Shown here one piece after another: positions 7,621 to 15,993 of a stretch of DNA of 64,000 nucleotides. The DNA lies in the NCBI RefSeq assembly GCF_900108115.1, contig NZ_FTPU01000009.1:40473-104472 (forward strand), given 5' to 3'. Positions within the stretch are counted from its first letter, which is position 1. Each line of letters starts with the position of its first letter. This DNA comes from Epilithonimonas bovis DSM 19482 (GTDB lineage: Bacteria; Bacteroidota; Bacteroidia; Flavobacteriales; Weeksellaceae). The translations under genes and the position numbers were made by a program. Below the pieces are notes generated by a model that worked only from the letters and a program-made list of their open reading frames with translations, did no database searches and was not told where the DNA came from.

Positions 7621-8532
7621 TTGAATTCCAAAACCATTATCGCTATTCTAATTGTTGCCTTAGTTTGGGGCACAACTTTTCTTGGTATCAAAATCGGTGT
7701 AGAAACTGTTCCGCCTTGGTTTGTTGCAGGTTTGCGTCAATTTTTAGCATCATTGATTCTTTTACCATTTTTAATTTTTACCAAAAATCTGAAATGGATT
7801 GGCTGGAAGAGTTTTAGAATTCAATTGACTTTATCATCATTACTTTTAATCGGTGCCAATGGTTTGACAACGGTTGCAGAAAAAAATCTGACCAGTAGTT
7901 TGGCTTCTTTAATCAGTGCACTTTCTCCAGTTTTTATCTTCATTGGAAGTATGATTATCGGAATGGAAAAATTCACCATCAGAACTTTAATTGGTCTGTT
8001 GATGGGTTTTTTCGGTGTTGTTTTTATCTTTTGGGACGGTTTGAGAGAATTGGCCAATCCGGATTACAGAAACGGATTGATTGTGATGATTTTAGCATTA
8101 CTTTGCTGGGCAAGCGGAACGATTTACACGAAAAAGCTGCACGTTCAAAACAATAATCTTTTCCTGAATCTGTTTTACCAATTTGCTTGGGCAGGCATTA
8201 TCCAATTGATTTTCGCTTTTTCCTTTTCAGATAAAATAGAATTTGAAACTTGGTCTGTAAAAAGTATTTCAGCTATTATTTATTTGGCAATTTTCGGCTC
8301 TGTTGTCGCATTTTTCTCTTATCATTACCTGTTAAAAACGTTGCTGCCGACGCAGGTTTCTATGCTGTCTTATGTCAATACCGTTATCAGCATAGTTCTG
8401 AGTTGGCTGATTTTAAATGAGACTATTTCTGCAAAGTTTATTATCGCAACGGTTTTTATAATCAGTGGTGTTTTTATAATTAATTATAAACCAGGAATAT
8501 TAAAAAAACGCCTGAGAAAAAGAGAAATTTAA
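7621..8532 (+). CDS. EamA/DMT-family transporter
   Basis: A ten-helix drug/metabolite transporter of the EamA type, with two homologous halves of five segments: IIAILIVALVWGTTFLGIK begins the first and MILALLCWASGTIYTKK the second. The length, about 303 residues, is normal. The start is taken as TTG at 7621 because the promoter box covers the earlier TTG at 7600. Members export amino acids or metabolites, but the substrate cannot be read from sequence. It is divergent from purE. Confidence 0.85.
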   Translation: MNSKTIIAILIVALVWGTTFLGIKIGVETVPPWFVAGLRQFLASLILLPFLIFTKNLKWIGWKSFRIQLTLSSLLLIGANGLTTVAEKNLTSSLASLISALSPVFIFIGSMIIGMEKFTIRTLIGLLMGFFGVVFIFWDGLRELANPDYRNGLIVMILALLCWASGTIYTKKLHVQNNNLFLNLFYQFAWAGIIQLIFAFSFSDKIEFETWSVKSISAIIYLAIFGSVVAFFSYHYLLKTLLPTQVSMLSYVNTVISIVLSWLILNETISAKFIIATVFIISGVFIINYKPGILKKRLRKREI

Positions 8533-8592
8533 GATCCGAAACGTATTGTCTGGAATCATTTTTGCAAAAACCCTACTTATGGATTAAATGTT

Positions 8593-8600
8593 TATATTTG
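8593..8600 (+). promoter_or_regulatory. Promoter -7 box TATATTTG for the small lipoprotein
   Basis: Exact TAnnTTTG match 35 nt before the ATG at 8635. Confidence 0.6.
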
Positions 8601-8634
8601 CGAAACAATCTATTTAACATTAAAATTATTAACA

Positions 8635-9045
8635 ATGAAAAAAATTTTTGTAATAGCTACTACAGCTGCATTATTGTTGACATCTTGTAAAAAAGAAGAA
8701 CAAACTGTTGTAACAGACCAGAACAATGATACTGTTGCAGTCGTAACAACTGAAACCACTCCGCTTACAGAAGTAGAAGCCAAAGCTAAGGTAGATCAGG
8801 CACAAGCAGACCTGGACGCTGCCATCAAAAAAGGTGACAAGGATGCAGAAACAGCAGCCAGAAAGGCGCTGGCCGATGCCAATACTGCTTGGGAATCTAC
8901 AAAAACTGCAGTTGACAAAACAGCTAAAGATGTAAAACAGGATGTAGATAATGCTGCGCAGGATACCAAAGAAGCAACAAAAAAAGCGACTGAAGATGCC
9001 AAAAATGCTTATAACAATGCATTGGATAAGGCTAAGGCCAAATAA
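8635..9045 (+). CDS. Small alanine/lysine-rich lipoprotein
   Basis: The 136-residue protein has a lipoprotein signal (MKKIFVIATTAALLLTSC) with the modified cysteine at position 18, a short Thr/Val-rich linker, and then a low-complexity helical region rich in Ala, Lys and Asp (for example DTKEATKKATEDAKNAY), resembling LEA-type or apolipoprotein-like helices. It should sit on a membrane facing the periplasm or the cell surface. No enzymatic motif is visible. It is a monocistronic gene, followed at once by the MITE-like element. Confidence 0.75.
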   Translation: MKKIFVIATTAALLLTSCKKEEQTVVTDQNNDTVAVVTTETTPLTEVEAKAKVDQAQADLDAAIKKGDKDAETAARKALADANTAWESTKTAVDKTAKDVKQDVDNAAQDTKEATKKATEDAKNAYNNALDKAKAK

Positions 9046-9059
9046 AATTTACAAAAAAC

Positions 9060-9185
9060 AAAGAGGAAGTCTCATAACTCAATGATGTGGGTTGAGAATC
9101 GTCTGTACAAAAACCATTATCAGACAGGAGGTCGAGAAAAAACATAAAAAAAGGCTGTTTTCACGAGTTATGATACAGCCTCTTT
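9060..9185. mobile_element. MITE-like element, 126 bp with 21-bp terminal inverted repeats
   Basis: The left end (9060-9080) and the reverse complement of the right end (9165-9185) agree at 18 of 21 positions: AAAGAGG, two differing bases, GT, one differing base, TCATAACTC. The interior has no reading frame. Ends resembling GAGGCTGT-TCATAACT remind me of IS1182/IS5-type insertion sequences, so a non-autonomous derivative is plausible. A second hairpin inside the right end (AGGCTGT 9152-9158 with ACAGCCT 9175-9181, A-run before and T-run after) can act as a bidirectional terminator between the convergent lipoprotein gene and purK. No clear target duplication was found. Confidence 0.55.
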
Positions 9186-10298
9186 TTATTCGGAAACTAC
9201 TTTTACAAGTGATTTGATATGAATCAGTTTTTCCATCAGTTCTTCTCGTGAATTGGCCAGAACGTTGATGTGCCCCATTTTTCTGCCGGGTTTTGTTTCG
9301 GTTTTACCATATAGATGAACGTAAGTTTCAGGTAATTTCAGGACTTCTTCCAAGCCTTTATATTTTACTTTTCCAGAGTGATTTTCTTCTCCGACAAGAT
9401 TCAGCATTCCTGAAAATCCGAATGCGTCTGTATCCGCCAAAGGACTGTTTGTTACAACTCTATAAAATTGTTCGAACTGAGAATTGGCATTGCCTTCTTG
9501 TGATTGATGCCCAGAATTATGCAGTCTTGGTGCAGTTTCATTCACCCAAACTTTTCCATTTTTATCAAGGAATAATTCTATGGCAAAAAGTCCTGCAGAA
9601 TCTGCACTTCGGATGAACTGATTTGCAATGACATCAATCTGTTTCTGAGTTTCTTTCGAAATATCAGCTGGACAAATATTGAAATCGAGAAGATTAAGTT
9701 TTGGGTCTGCAACCATTTCAGTCACTGGAAAAGTTTTCACTTCTCCGTTTTCGTTTTTAGCAACAATTACAGATAATTCTTTATCGATATCAACCAGATT
9801 TTCCAAAACAGATTCCTGAGTCCAAAGATTTCTCCAATCGTCATTGGAACGAATCAATTGAACGCCTTTTCCGTCATAACCGCCTGTATTTAGCTTTTGA
9901 ACAAACGGAATTTGGATTTTGATTTCGTCCTCACTTCCGTCCATTATTTCAAATTCGGGAGATGGAATTCTGTTGTCTTCATAAAATTGTTTCTGAAGAA
10001 TCTTCTGCTGAATGATTTTGATGATTTTAGAATTTGGAACTACTTTTATACCTTGATTTTCAAGTTCTTCAAGTGCATCAGCATTCACATGTTCTATCTC
10101 AATCGTAACCACGTCTTTGCCCTCGCCAAACTGAAGAACATCATCATAATTATTGAAATCCCCTTTGGTAAAATGAGAAATATTGGCACAGGAACAATCC
10201 GCGTTGGGATCCAGAACATAGAATTCATCATCATATTTCAATGCTTCCTGAATGAACATTCGACCGAGTTGTCCGCCTCCTAAAATTCCTATTTTCAT
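9186..10298 (-). CDS. purK: 5-(carboxyamino)imidazole ribonucleotide synthase PurK
   Basis: The 370-residue ATP-grasp enzyme converts AIR, bicarbonate and ATP to N5-CAIR, the substrate of PurE. Visible features are the N-terminal GILGGGQLGRM, EIEHVNADAL, the GGYDGKGV ATP-binding loop and the metal-binding ending NETAPRLHNSGHQSQE. Length is normal. The stop codon at 9186-9188 directly abuts the inverted repeat of the MITE-like element, so the 3' end of the mRNA probably lies in that element. Confidence 0.96.
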   Translation of the reverse strand: MKIGILGGGQLGRMFIQEALKYDDEFYVLDPNADCSCANISHFTKGDFNNYDDVLQFGEGKDVVTIEIEHVNADALEELENQGIKVVPNSKIIKIIQQKILQKQFYEDNRIPSPEFEIMDGSEDEIKIQIPFVQKLNTGGYDGKGVQLIRSNDDWRNLWTQESVLENLVDIDKELSVIVAKNENGEVKTFPVTEMVADPKLNLLDFNICPADISKETQKQIDVIANQFIRSADSAGLFAIELFLDKNGKVWVNETAPRLHNSGHQSQEGNANSQFEQFYRVVTNSPLADTDAFGFSGMLNLVGEENHSGKVKYKGLEEVLKLPETYVHLYGKTETKPGRKMGHINVLANSREELMEKLIHIKSLVKVVSE

Positions 10299-10458
10299 TT
10301 GTAGACTTTTATTTTTTGATTATCAGATGAAACGAAAGCGTTTCACTTTTTATACTTATTTTAAACGCAAAGTGCGTTAAGGTTTTTTTTAATTTTGTTG
10401 AAAATATTTTTAAGTCCGCAAAGCCGTAAAACTTGGCAAAGACTAAAAATTTGTTCAT

Positions 10459-10899
10459 TTACTTTTTACAATTATCTTTTCTTCTTGTATCAATGATGTA
10501 TTGGATCTTCCACTCATTATTTGTCTTTACCAATTGGAAAGAATTGACACCACAATGTGAGAATTTTCCCTGGTAATAAAATTCATAAGGTGTCCAGACC
10601 GAAGCCAAATTACCGTCAACCAAAATATTTGAAAATACAATTTTCTCATCAAGGCTTCCTTTCTCTGCTTTGGAAATACTTACGGCAAAATCTTTGATAC
10701 TTTCAGTCTTCACCTCTCCGTTTTTGGTTATCGTCTGCAAAATTGCATTGTTTGAAAAAGATTGGTTGATCTTTGTCGAATCCGAGGTTTTCATCCCTTC
10801 AAACAGACCGTTTACAGAAGCTTTTATCAAATCCGTTTCAGATGCCTGAGAAAAAACAAAGGTTGAAGCTAAAATTAAGCACAATGACAAGATTTTCAT
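10459..10899 (-). CDS. Secreted NTF2-like (SnoaL/DUF4440 type) protein
   Basis: The 146-residue protein has a signal peptide (MKILSLCLILASTFVFSQA), then a helix and beta pattern typical of the cone-shaped NTF2-like fold: LIKASVNGLFEGMKTSD followed by ITKNGEVKTESI, ASVWTPYEFYYQGKFSHCG and FQLVKTNNEWKIQYIIDTRR. The ending W-K-I matches the last strands of SnoaL/DUF4440 families. No catalytic residues can be assigned, so a ligand-binding or unknown role is likely. The 160 bp between this gene and purK holds only short hairpins such as AACGCA-AAG-TGCGTT. Confidence 0.65.
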   Translation of the reverse strand: MKILSLCLILASTFVFSQASETDLIKASVNGLFEGMKTSDSTKINQSFSNNAILQTITKNGEVKTESIKDFAVSISKAEKGSLDEKIVFSNILVDGNLASVWTPYEFYYQGKFSHCGVNSFQLVKTNNEWKIQYIIDTRRKDNCKK

Positions 10900-10981
10900 A
10901 TTTAGATTTTATTGATTTAACATTTTATATGTCCGCTCTTCATCATTTTTATTAAATTCCAAATCATTGCGATTTAAATAA

Positions 10982-11518
10982 TTATTTGATTTTTAAATAA
11001 CCCAGCGTCATTGGATTATCCTGGTTTCCAGCCTCCGATTTTCTAAGAATAACAGAATATTTTTGCCTGGTCTCGCCCGACAACAGATCATTGACGTTAT
11101 AAACATCATCGATATCCACGCCTAATTTGTTATCGATATGGCTCACTGCATTTTCAAAACCCATTGTTTTGTAGAATTTGGTCTGCTTGGCTCTTTTTAT
11201 AACCTCACTTAGGGATTGTGCCACCATCAAGTGCTGTTCATGAAATTCTTCAAAATGCCCGGGCTGGTAACCACCCAGATTGATAAAAAATAAATCTTCT
11301 GAAGGTTTTTCTGCAGTTTTGTCCACAATCTCCACTGCATAGCCATCTGCAAAACGCACTTCCTGGTAAGCATCGATATGGAGTTTGGTGTCTTTCCAAA
11401 AAGCTTTGATCTCCGGAATAAGATCTTCCAGACATTCTGCAATCCCGAAAAACACATCGTGCTGCTCAATATGGCGGCCAGTGGGTGTGGCGCCCAAAAT
11501 CACATAAAATAACTTCAT
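10982..11518 (-). CDS. DUF1543-type protein
   Basis: The 178-residue cytoplasmic protein begins MKLFYVILGATPTGRHIEQH, a pattern I associate with DUF1543. Two related halves are suggested: the first contains HDVFFGIAECLEDL and HIDAYQEVRF, the second FFINLGGYQPGHFEEFHEQH. Function is unknown. An upstream in-frame start at 11539 lies on the promoter box (11537-11544), so the ATG at 11518 is preferred. Confidence 0.7.
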   Translation of the reverse strand: MKLFYVILGATPTGRHIEQHDVFFGIAECLEDLIPEIKAFWKDTKLHIDAYQEVRFADGYAVEIVDKTAEKPSEDLFFINLGGYQPGHFEEFHEQHLMVAQSLSEVIKRAKQTKFYKTMGFENAVSHIDNKLGVDIDDVYNVNDLLSGETRQKYSVILRKSEAGNQDNPMTLGYLKIK

Positions 11519-11536
11519 CAGAAAATAACTGTTTCG

Positions 11537-11544
11537 CAAAAATA
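11537..11544 (-). promoter_or_regulatory. Promoter -7 box TATTTTTG for the DUF1543 gene
   Basis: Exact TAnnTTTG match on the minus strand, 18 nt before the ATG at 11518. It decides the start of that gene. Confidence 0.6.
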
Positions 11545-11745
11545 GTTATTTAATACAAGTTTTGAACAACTATACTGCTGCAAATGCCATCATTTTTGAA
11601 TGAATTACAGTGCATAAAAATTTACGAATCGATCTCTACAAAAATGACCAAAATGTTCAATTCCTACAATGTTAATAGGCTATATATGAATTAATTATTT
11701 CGAAAAAAAATCAATTTTTGCTGACCAAAATCTTCTACAAAACTT

Positions 11746-11753
11746 TATATTTG
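11746..11753 (+). promoter_or_regulatory. Promoter -7 box TATATTTG for the TSUP gene
   Basis: Exact TAnnTTTG match ending 4 nt before the ATG, which predicts a leaderless or nearly leaderless mRNA. Confidence 0.6.
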
Positions 11754-11757
11754 CGGG

Positions 11758-12588
11758 ATGTCAGAAATCATAATTCTCTTTTTTGGAGCTATTGCTGCCG
11801 GATTGATGGGTTCTCTTACAGGATTGGGCGGCGGTGTCATCATTATTCCTCTACTTACACTTGGTTTAGGTGTTCCGATGCATTATGCAATTGGTGCTTC
11901 GCTTATTTCTGTAATCGGAACCTCTTCAGGCGCTGCAGTAGCTTTTGTAAAAGAAGGCTTTACCAATATGCGGATCGGGATGTTCCTGGAAATCGCAACC
12001 ACTGCTGGTGCCGTAACTGGCGCTCTGGTATCCGGATTCCTGAATCCCAACACCATTGGGATTATCTTCGCAAGTATCCTCATACTGACCGTCATACTGA
12101 ATCTGAGAGGAAAACCCGATCATCAGGAAGCTATTATCAAAGGTAGCCTGGAAGAAAAACTGAAACTGTATGGTACTTTTCCTGACAAAGACGGGATCAA
12201 GAGTTATGCCGCCAGAAACAGTATTGGAGGATTCCTGATGATGGTTTTTGCAGGCGCCATGTCCGGGCTATTGGGCATTGGTTCTGGTGCTCTCAAAGTT
12301 TTGGCAATGGATAATATGATGAAGCTCCCCTTCAAAGTATCTACCACGACCAGTAATTTTATGATTGGTGTAACAGCTGTCGCCGGTGCTTTGATTTATT
12401 TCCAAAGAGGACAGATTATTCCTGTTATCGCGGCTCCTGTTTTGATTGGCGTGGTGGTAGGAAGTTTTATTGGATCCAAAACGCTGATGGTTTCTAAAAC
12501 CAAGAAGCTAAAAACATTTTTCGCTATTGTGATTACGCTACTTTCCGTGTATATGATGTATAATGGCATAAACAAAAATTTCCAGTAA
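11758..12588 (+). CDS. TSUP-family (TauE/SafE) membrane transporter
   Basis: The 276-residue protein has about eight membrane segments and two repeats opening with the family's glycine-rich motif: GLMGSLTGLGGGVIIIPLL at the start and GAMSGLLGIGSGALKVLAM in the middle. TSUP proteins export sulfite, sulfonates or other small organic anions; the substrate here is not evident. The next gene (DUF1634) starts inside its stop codon (TAATG), a pairing also seen elsewhere in this family, so the two probably form one transport system. Confidence 0.88.
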   Translation: MSEIIILFFGAIAAGLMGSLTGLGGGVIIIPLLTLGLGVPMHYAIGASLISVIGTSSGAAVAFVKEGFTNMRIGMFLEIATTAGAVTGALVSGFLNPNTIGIIFASILILTVILNLRGKPDHQEAIIKGSLEEKLKLYGTFPDKDGIKSYAARNSIGGFLMMVFAGAMSGLLGIGSGALKVLAMDNMMKLPFKVSTTTSNFMIGVTAVAGALIYFQRGQIIPVIAAPVLIGVVVGSFIGSKTLMVSKTKKLKTFFAIVITLLSVYMMYNGINKNFQ

Positions 12589-12974
12589 TGAGAAACCAAC
12601 CATTTACAGATCTTGACCTCAACCGCTCCGTGGGCAATCTACTGAGACTGGGCGTGATACTTTCGGTTGCCACATCTTTGATTGGCTTTATCAAGCTCTT
12701 TACAGAAGGTTTTAAAATGCCCAGGAAATACAATCTTCTCAATATGGGTGATTCCTCAGAAAAAGTCTGGGGAAGTTTTTGGGATTCGCTGTGCAAAGGT
12801 GAAGGAATGGCGATTATTCAGCTCGGGATTCTACTCCTGATCCTTACACCGCTGGTAAGGATTATATTTGCCTTAATTGGTTACCTGAAAGAAAAAGACT
12901 ACACGTATGTGGTTATTTCGCTGATTGTGCTAACCATTATGCTCGTCAGCTTTCTCACAGGTTACGCCCATTAG
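12588..12974 (+). CDS. DUF1634 membrane protein, TSUP partner
   Basis: A 128-residue protein with three hydrophobic segments: LGVILSVATSLIGFIKLF, LGILLLILTPLVRIIFALI and VVISLIVLTIMLVSFLTG. It starts with RSVGNLLRLGVILS, typical of DUF1634. Its ATG overlaps the TSUP stop by one base, so the two are translationally coupled. It is probably an accessory subunit of the TSUP transporter; this is inferred from gene pairing. Confidence 0.8.
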   Translation: MRNQPFTDLDLNRSVGNLLRLGVILSVATSLIGFIKLFTEGFKMPRKYNLLNMGDSSEKVWGSFWDSLCKGEGMAIIQLGILLLILTPLVRIIFALIGYLKEKDYTYVVISLIVLTIMLVSFLTGYAH

Positions 12975-13031
12975 TATGAATGATAATTGATTTTCAAAGT
13001 CTATCATCTATCATCCTGTTATCTTTTTATG

Positions 13032-13409
13032 TTAGTTTTCGTAAAATTCTAAAGGCAAATTATCAGGATCGATGGTAAAAAAGAATTTCTTGTCTGTAAA
13101 TTCATCAATCCTGATTTCCTCACAATCCAAACCTTTTTGAACTAATTCACTTCGTTTTTCCTGAACATCATCAACTGAAAAAGCGAGATGACGCAGTCCG
13201 CAGCTTTCTGGCCTTGACGGGCGTTTTGGAGGATTTGGGAAAGAAAATAATTCGATAATATAATGATCTCCGATTGCTAAATCCAACTTGTAAGATTGTC
13301 TCTCTTCACGGTAAACTTCCCGAATGATGTTGAGCCCCAGAACTTCGGTATAGAACTTTTTGGAGACTTCGTAATTGGAACAGATAATGGCGATGTGATG
13401 GATTTGCAT
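13032..13409 (-). CDS. VOC-family (glyoxalase-like) protein
   Basis: The 125-residue single-subunit vicinal-oxygen-chelate protein begins MQIHHIAIICSNYEVSKKFY. Putative metal ligands are the His in the first strand, the Glu in YIIELFSF, the His in LRHLAFSVDD and the Glu near the C terminus (LEFYEN). It resembles the YaeR/SMU1112c group of glyoxalase I-like proteins. The substrate is unknown. The ATG at 13409 is preferred over an upstream ATG at 13442, which would add a polar tail not seen in the family. Confidence 0.8.
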   Translation of the reverse strand: MQIHHIAIICSNYEVSKKFYTEVLGLNIIREVYREERQSYKLDLAIGDHYIIELFSFPNPPKRPSRPESCGLRHLAFSVDDVQEKRSELVQKGLDCEEIRIDEFTDKKFFFTIDPDNLPLEFYEN

Positions 13410-13447
13410 TTTCTTAAATGATTCATTATTAATAAAACTCAATATTT

Positions 13448-13492
13448 GTCATCCCGTAGGAATCTAAGCCGTGGAGATTCCTACGGAATGAC
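13448..13492. repeat. 18-bp-arm inverted repeat (palindromic intergenic element)
   Basis: GTCATCCCGTAGGAATCT (13448-13465) pairs with AGATTCCTACGGAATGAC (13475-13492) with one mismatch and a 9-nt loop AAGCCGTGG. It lies between two minus-strand genes. There is no T-run directly after either arm, so it looks more like a dispersed REP-type palindrome than a terminator. Confidence 0.75.
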
Positions 13493-13559
13493 AAAAACGC
13501 AGGCTAATTGTAACGCTATAATTTCACTTCTGACTTCCGACATTCAGCTTCTGACCTTT

Positions 13560-14630
13560 CTAAAACCTCATCACATCCTTCACTACGCCACCATTTTGCG
13601 TCAAAGGAACAAGCTCTGTTTTGATAAAATCTGTAATTCTCTTGTTATCAATATCATCAGGAAAAAGTAGATGGACATTAGCACCGGCATCTAGGGTGAA
13701 GAATAACGCCAGACCAGTAATTTTCCTGAATTCCCAAATCTTATTGATGACTTGCAAAGTTCCTGTTTGCATCAAAATGAAAGCTGGTTCGCTCATCATC
13801 ATCATGGCATGTAGTGTCAATGCCTCGTGTTCTACCAATTGGATAAAACCTCCCATATCGCCCGTTTCCAGAATGGTTTTCAGTTTGGCAAAATTCTCGT
13901 GCGCTTCCTGGAACCGTCTTTCGGCATAAGGATTCGTATTCATCAAGCCGTGGCCAACGGTGGAAGAGACGGATTTCTGACCCTCATGAATCAATAAAAC
14001 CCAATCGTTGAAATTTTTGAAAATTGGATGAATTTCTTCATTAGGATAAGGTACTGCAAATAAATCCGAACTCCCTTCTACTTCCTTGGTTTTCCCCCAA
14101 ACCACCAAACCATCGTAAAGGCTTCGGCAAGCACTTCCGCTTCCTAATCTTGCAAGAAAACTGGATTTTTTATCCTTTGTCAGGCTGAAGCTCTCGAAGT
14201 CTTCTTCTTTAACAGTAAAAATCTCATCAAGATTCAGCAGGCATTTGGCAATTGCTCCAAAACCTGAAGCGGAACTTGCAATCCCGGAACTGTGAGGAAA
14301 GGTATTTTCGGTTTTGATGGTATATTTCCCTTTTAGGATCCAAGGTAAATAAAGCTCGATATTTCTAAAATATTTTTCTATTTTCTCTGCGAATTTTTTT
14401 TCTTCGTTCCCCGCTAACCAAGTCTGAACAGAAAAATCTTCTCCCGCCAAAAACTCCATTGATGTATTGGTTCTGCAATGGTTCAACGTGTAGCTGATAC
14501 TTGGATTAGCCGGGATTTGATTGTCGTATTTCCCCCAATATTTTATCAATGCGATATTGGAAGGACAGCTTGCTGAAACGAGTTGATTGGATATTTCAAA
14601 TTTGGGATTTCCCAAAAATTCTTGCGTCAT
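13560..14630 (-). CDS. mvaD: Diphosphomevalonate decarboxylase
   Basis: The 356-residue GHMP-family enzyme makes isopentenyl diphosphate from mevalonate diphosphate. Diagnostic segments are SNIALIKYWGKYDNQ with NPSISYTL, the ATP-binding loop PHSSGIASSASGFGA and the RLGSGSACRSLYDG segment containing the catalytic region. It supplies IPP for polyprenyl synthesis (compare the polyprenyl synthetase at 30 kb). No other mevalonate gene is nearby. Confidence 0.93.
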   Translation of the reverse strand: MTQEFLGNPKFEISNQLVSASCPSNIALIKYWGKYDNQIPANPSISYTLNHCRTNTSMEFLAGEDFSVQTWLAGNEEKKFAEKIEKYFRNIELYLPWILKGKYTIKTENTFPHSSGIASSASGFGAIAKCLLNLDEIFTVKEEDFESFSLTKDKKSSFLARLGSGSACRSLYDGLVVWGKTKEVEGSSDLFAVPYPNEEIHPIFKNFNDWVLLIHEGQKSVSSTVGHGLMNTNPYAERRFQEAHENFAKLKTILETGDMGGFIQLVEHEALTLHAMMMMSEPAFILMQTGTLQVINKIWEFRKITGLALFFTLDAGANVHLLFPDDIDNKRITDFIKTELVPLTQNGGVVKDVMRF

Positions 14631-14818
14631 AATGTAGCTTTTGGCAATCAGCTTTTGGCGGATTGCATTTGGTTGGCTAATTTAAGAATTAATACATCTT
14701 TGTCAAAGTCCTGAACTTTGACAAAGCTAAGAAAGCAACTTTTCTGTAACATTTTTGTCTTTTTTAAACTAATTTTGTGGAGTTTTAAAAATCGTCGAAA
14801 GAAAGACGAAACCCAAAT

Positions 14819-14950
14819 ATAGCCCCGATGGCAGCGGCATCCTTTTTTGTTTAGCTTCGGCAGGCTCGGCCTGACAGCAAACAAAAAAGATATAGCGGAC
14901 AGCGGGTTGGAATAGTGAACCGAAGGACCAATCTTGTTGCTCCTAAAAAA
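14819..14950 (+). repeat. Dispersed structured repeat, type A copy 1
   Basis: The copy starts ATAGCCCCGATGGCAGCGGC and ends GATATAGCGGACAGCGGGTT, then a short tail to TTGCTCCTAAAAA. The central arms ATCCTTTTTTGTTT and AAACAAAAAAGAT form a hairpin with one bulged C. The same frame with a different hairpin is at 29869-30000, and a diverged copy is on the minus strand at 63289-63386. It resembles abundant flavobacterial intergenic elements, possibly the flavo-1 RNA family, which I cannot test here. Confidence 0.65.
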
Positions 14951-14965
14951 TTAAAAAACATCTGT

Positions 14966-15871
14966 ATGCTGAAAGCAGAAAATATCAAAAAAACGTACAA
15001 CGCCGGAAAAAAAATTGCACTTCAGGACTTCTCTATTGAAGTTCCAACTGCAAGTATTTATGGGCTTTTAGGCCCTAATGGTGCCGGAAAAACTTCTTTT
15101 ATCCGAATCATTAATCAAATTACTCAGGCTGACGAAGGGAATGTCTGGATTGATGGCGAAAAACTGAATCCGGAACACATAAAAAACATCGGGTACATGC
15201 CGGAAGAACGCGGTCTTTACAAGAATATGACGGTGGGCGACCAGCTTCTGTATTTTGGTGAGCTGAAAGGGATGTCCCGCCAGGAAGCACTTTCGCAGGC
15301 AAAATTCTGGTTTGAGCAGCTGAATATCGACCAGTGGTGGAAGAAAAAACTGAGCGAACTTTCCAAAGGAATGGCGCAGAAAATCCAGTTTGTGGTGACG
15401 GTTCTACACCGCCCAAAATTGCTGATCCTGGATGAGCCTTTTTCGGGTTTTGACCCTGTAAATGCGAACCTTATCAAGGACCAGATCATCCGCCTGAAAA
15501 ACGAGGGAACAACCATCATTCTCTCAACACACCGAATGGAAAGTGTGGAGGAAATGTGTGATTTTGTAGCGCTCATCAACAATTCTAAGAAAGTTCTAGA
15601 CGGGAAGGTTTTTGATGTTCGGGAACAGTTTAAACAGAATGTTTTCTCTGTGGTTTTGTCCGACGTGAATGCCGAAAACCTGGAAGAATTGACAAGAAAA
15701 TACCAAATCGAAAATCTTGGAACCGGAAATGGGTTATTCAGTTTTGAGCTGAAAAATCCCGAGCATCAAACTGTTCTTTTGCAGGATCTTGTAAAAACCG
15801 GAACGATCCGGACTTTTAATGAGAAAATCCCAAGCATGAACGAGGTTTTCATCAATGCAGTGAAGGCATAA
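14966..15871 (+). CDS. ABC-2 exporter ATP-binding protein
   Basis: The 301-residue ATPase has Walker A GPNGAGKTS, the Q-loop MPEERGLYKN, the signature LSKGMAQKIQF, Walker B LLILDEPF and the H-loop STHRM, followed by a DUF4162-like C-terminal domain. It resembles the NatA/YhaQ group of sodium or drug exporters. The ATG at 14966 (MLKAENIKKTY) is the family start; an earlier GTG would lie in the repeat. The cognate permease follows 122 bp later. Confidence 0.9.
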   Translation: MLKAENIKKTYNAGKKIALQDFSIEVPTASIYGLLGPNGAGKTSFIRIINQITQADEGNVWIDGEKLNPEHIKNIGYMPEERGLYKNMTVGDQLLYFGELKGMSRQEALSQAKFWFEQLNIDQWWKKKLSELSKGMAQKIQFVVTVLHRPKLLILDEPFSGFDPVNANLIKDQIIRLKNEGTTIILSTHRMESVEEMCDFVALINNSKKVLDGKVFDVREQFKQNVFSVVLSDVNAENLEELTRKYQIENLGTGNGLFSFELKNPEHQTVLLQDLVKTGTIRTFNEKIPSMNEVFINAVKA

Positions 15872-15887
15872 TTGATAATTGATTTTG

Positions 15888-15955
15888 TTTGAACACAAAG
15901 CTCGCAAAGTTTTTTTGACAACTAAATGTTCTCAGGTTCGCAAAGGTGCTTCGCT
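15888..15955. repeat. Degenerate CACAAAG-GCAAAG intergenic repeat, copy 1
   Basis: The stretch contains ACACAAAGCTCGCAAAG, a T-run, and later GGTTCGCAAAGGTGCTTCG. A matching arrangement (ACACAAAGTCCATAAAG, T-run, GGTTTACAAAGGAGCTTCG) is at 42715-42790. It sits between the ATPase and permease genes of one exporter and has no reading frame. Confidence 0.5.
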
Positions 15956-15993
15956 CAGCAAAAGTTCATTTTTTATAATCTTTAAATTTTACA

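Noticed and set aside
13443..13559. Terminator for mvaD or the VOC gene
   Set aside because: The 18-bp inverted repeat has no T-run on either side, so it is better called a dispersed palindrome.
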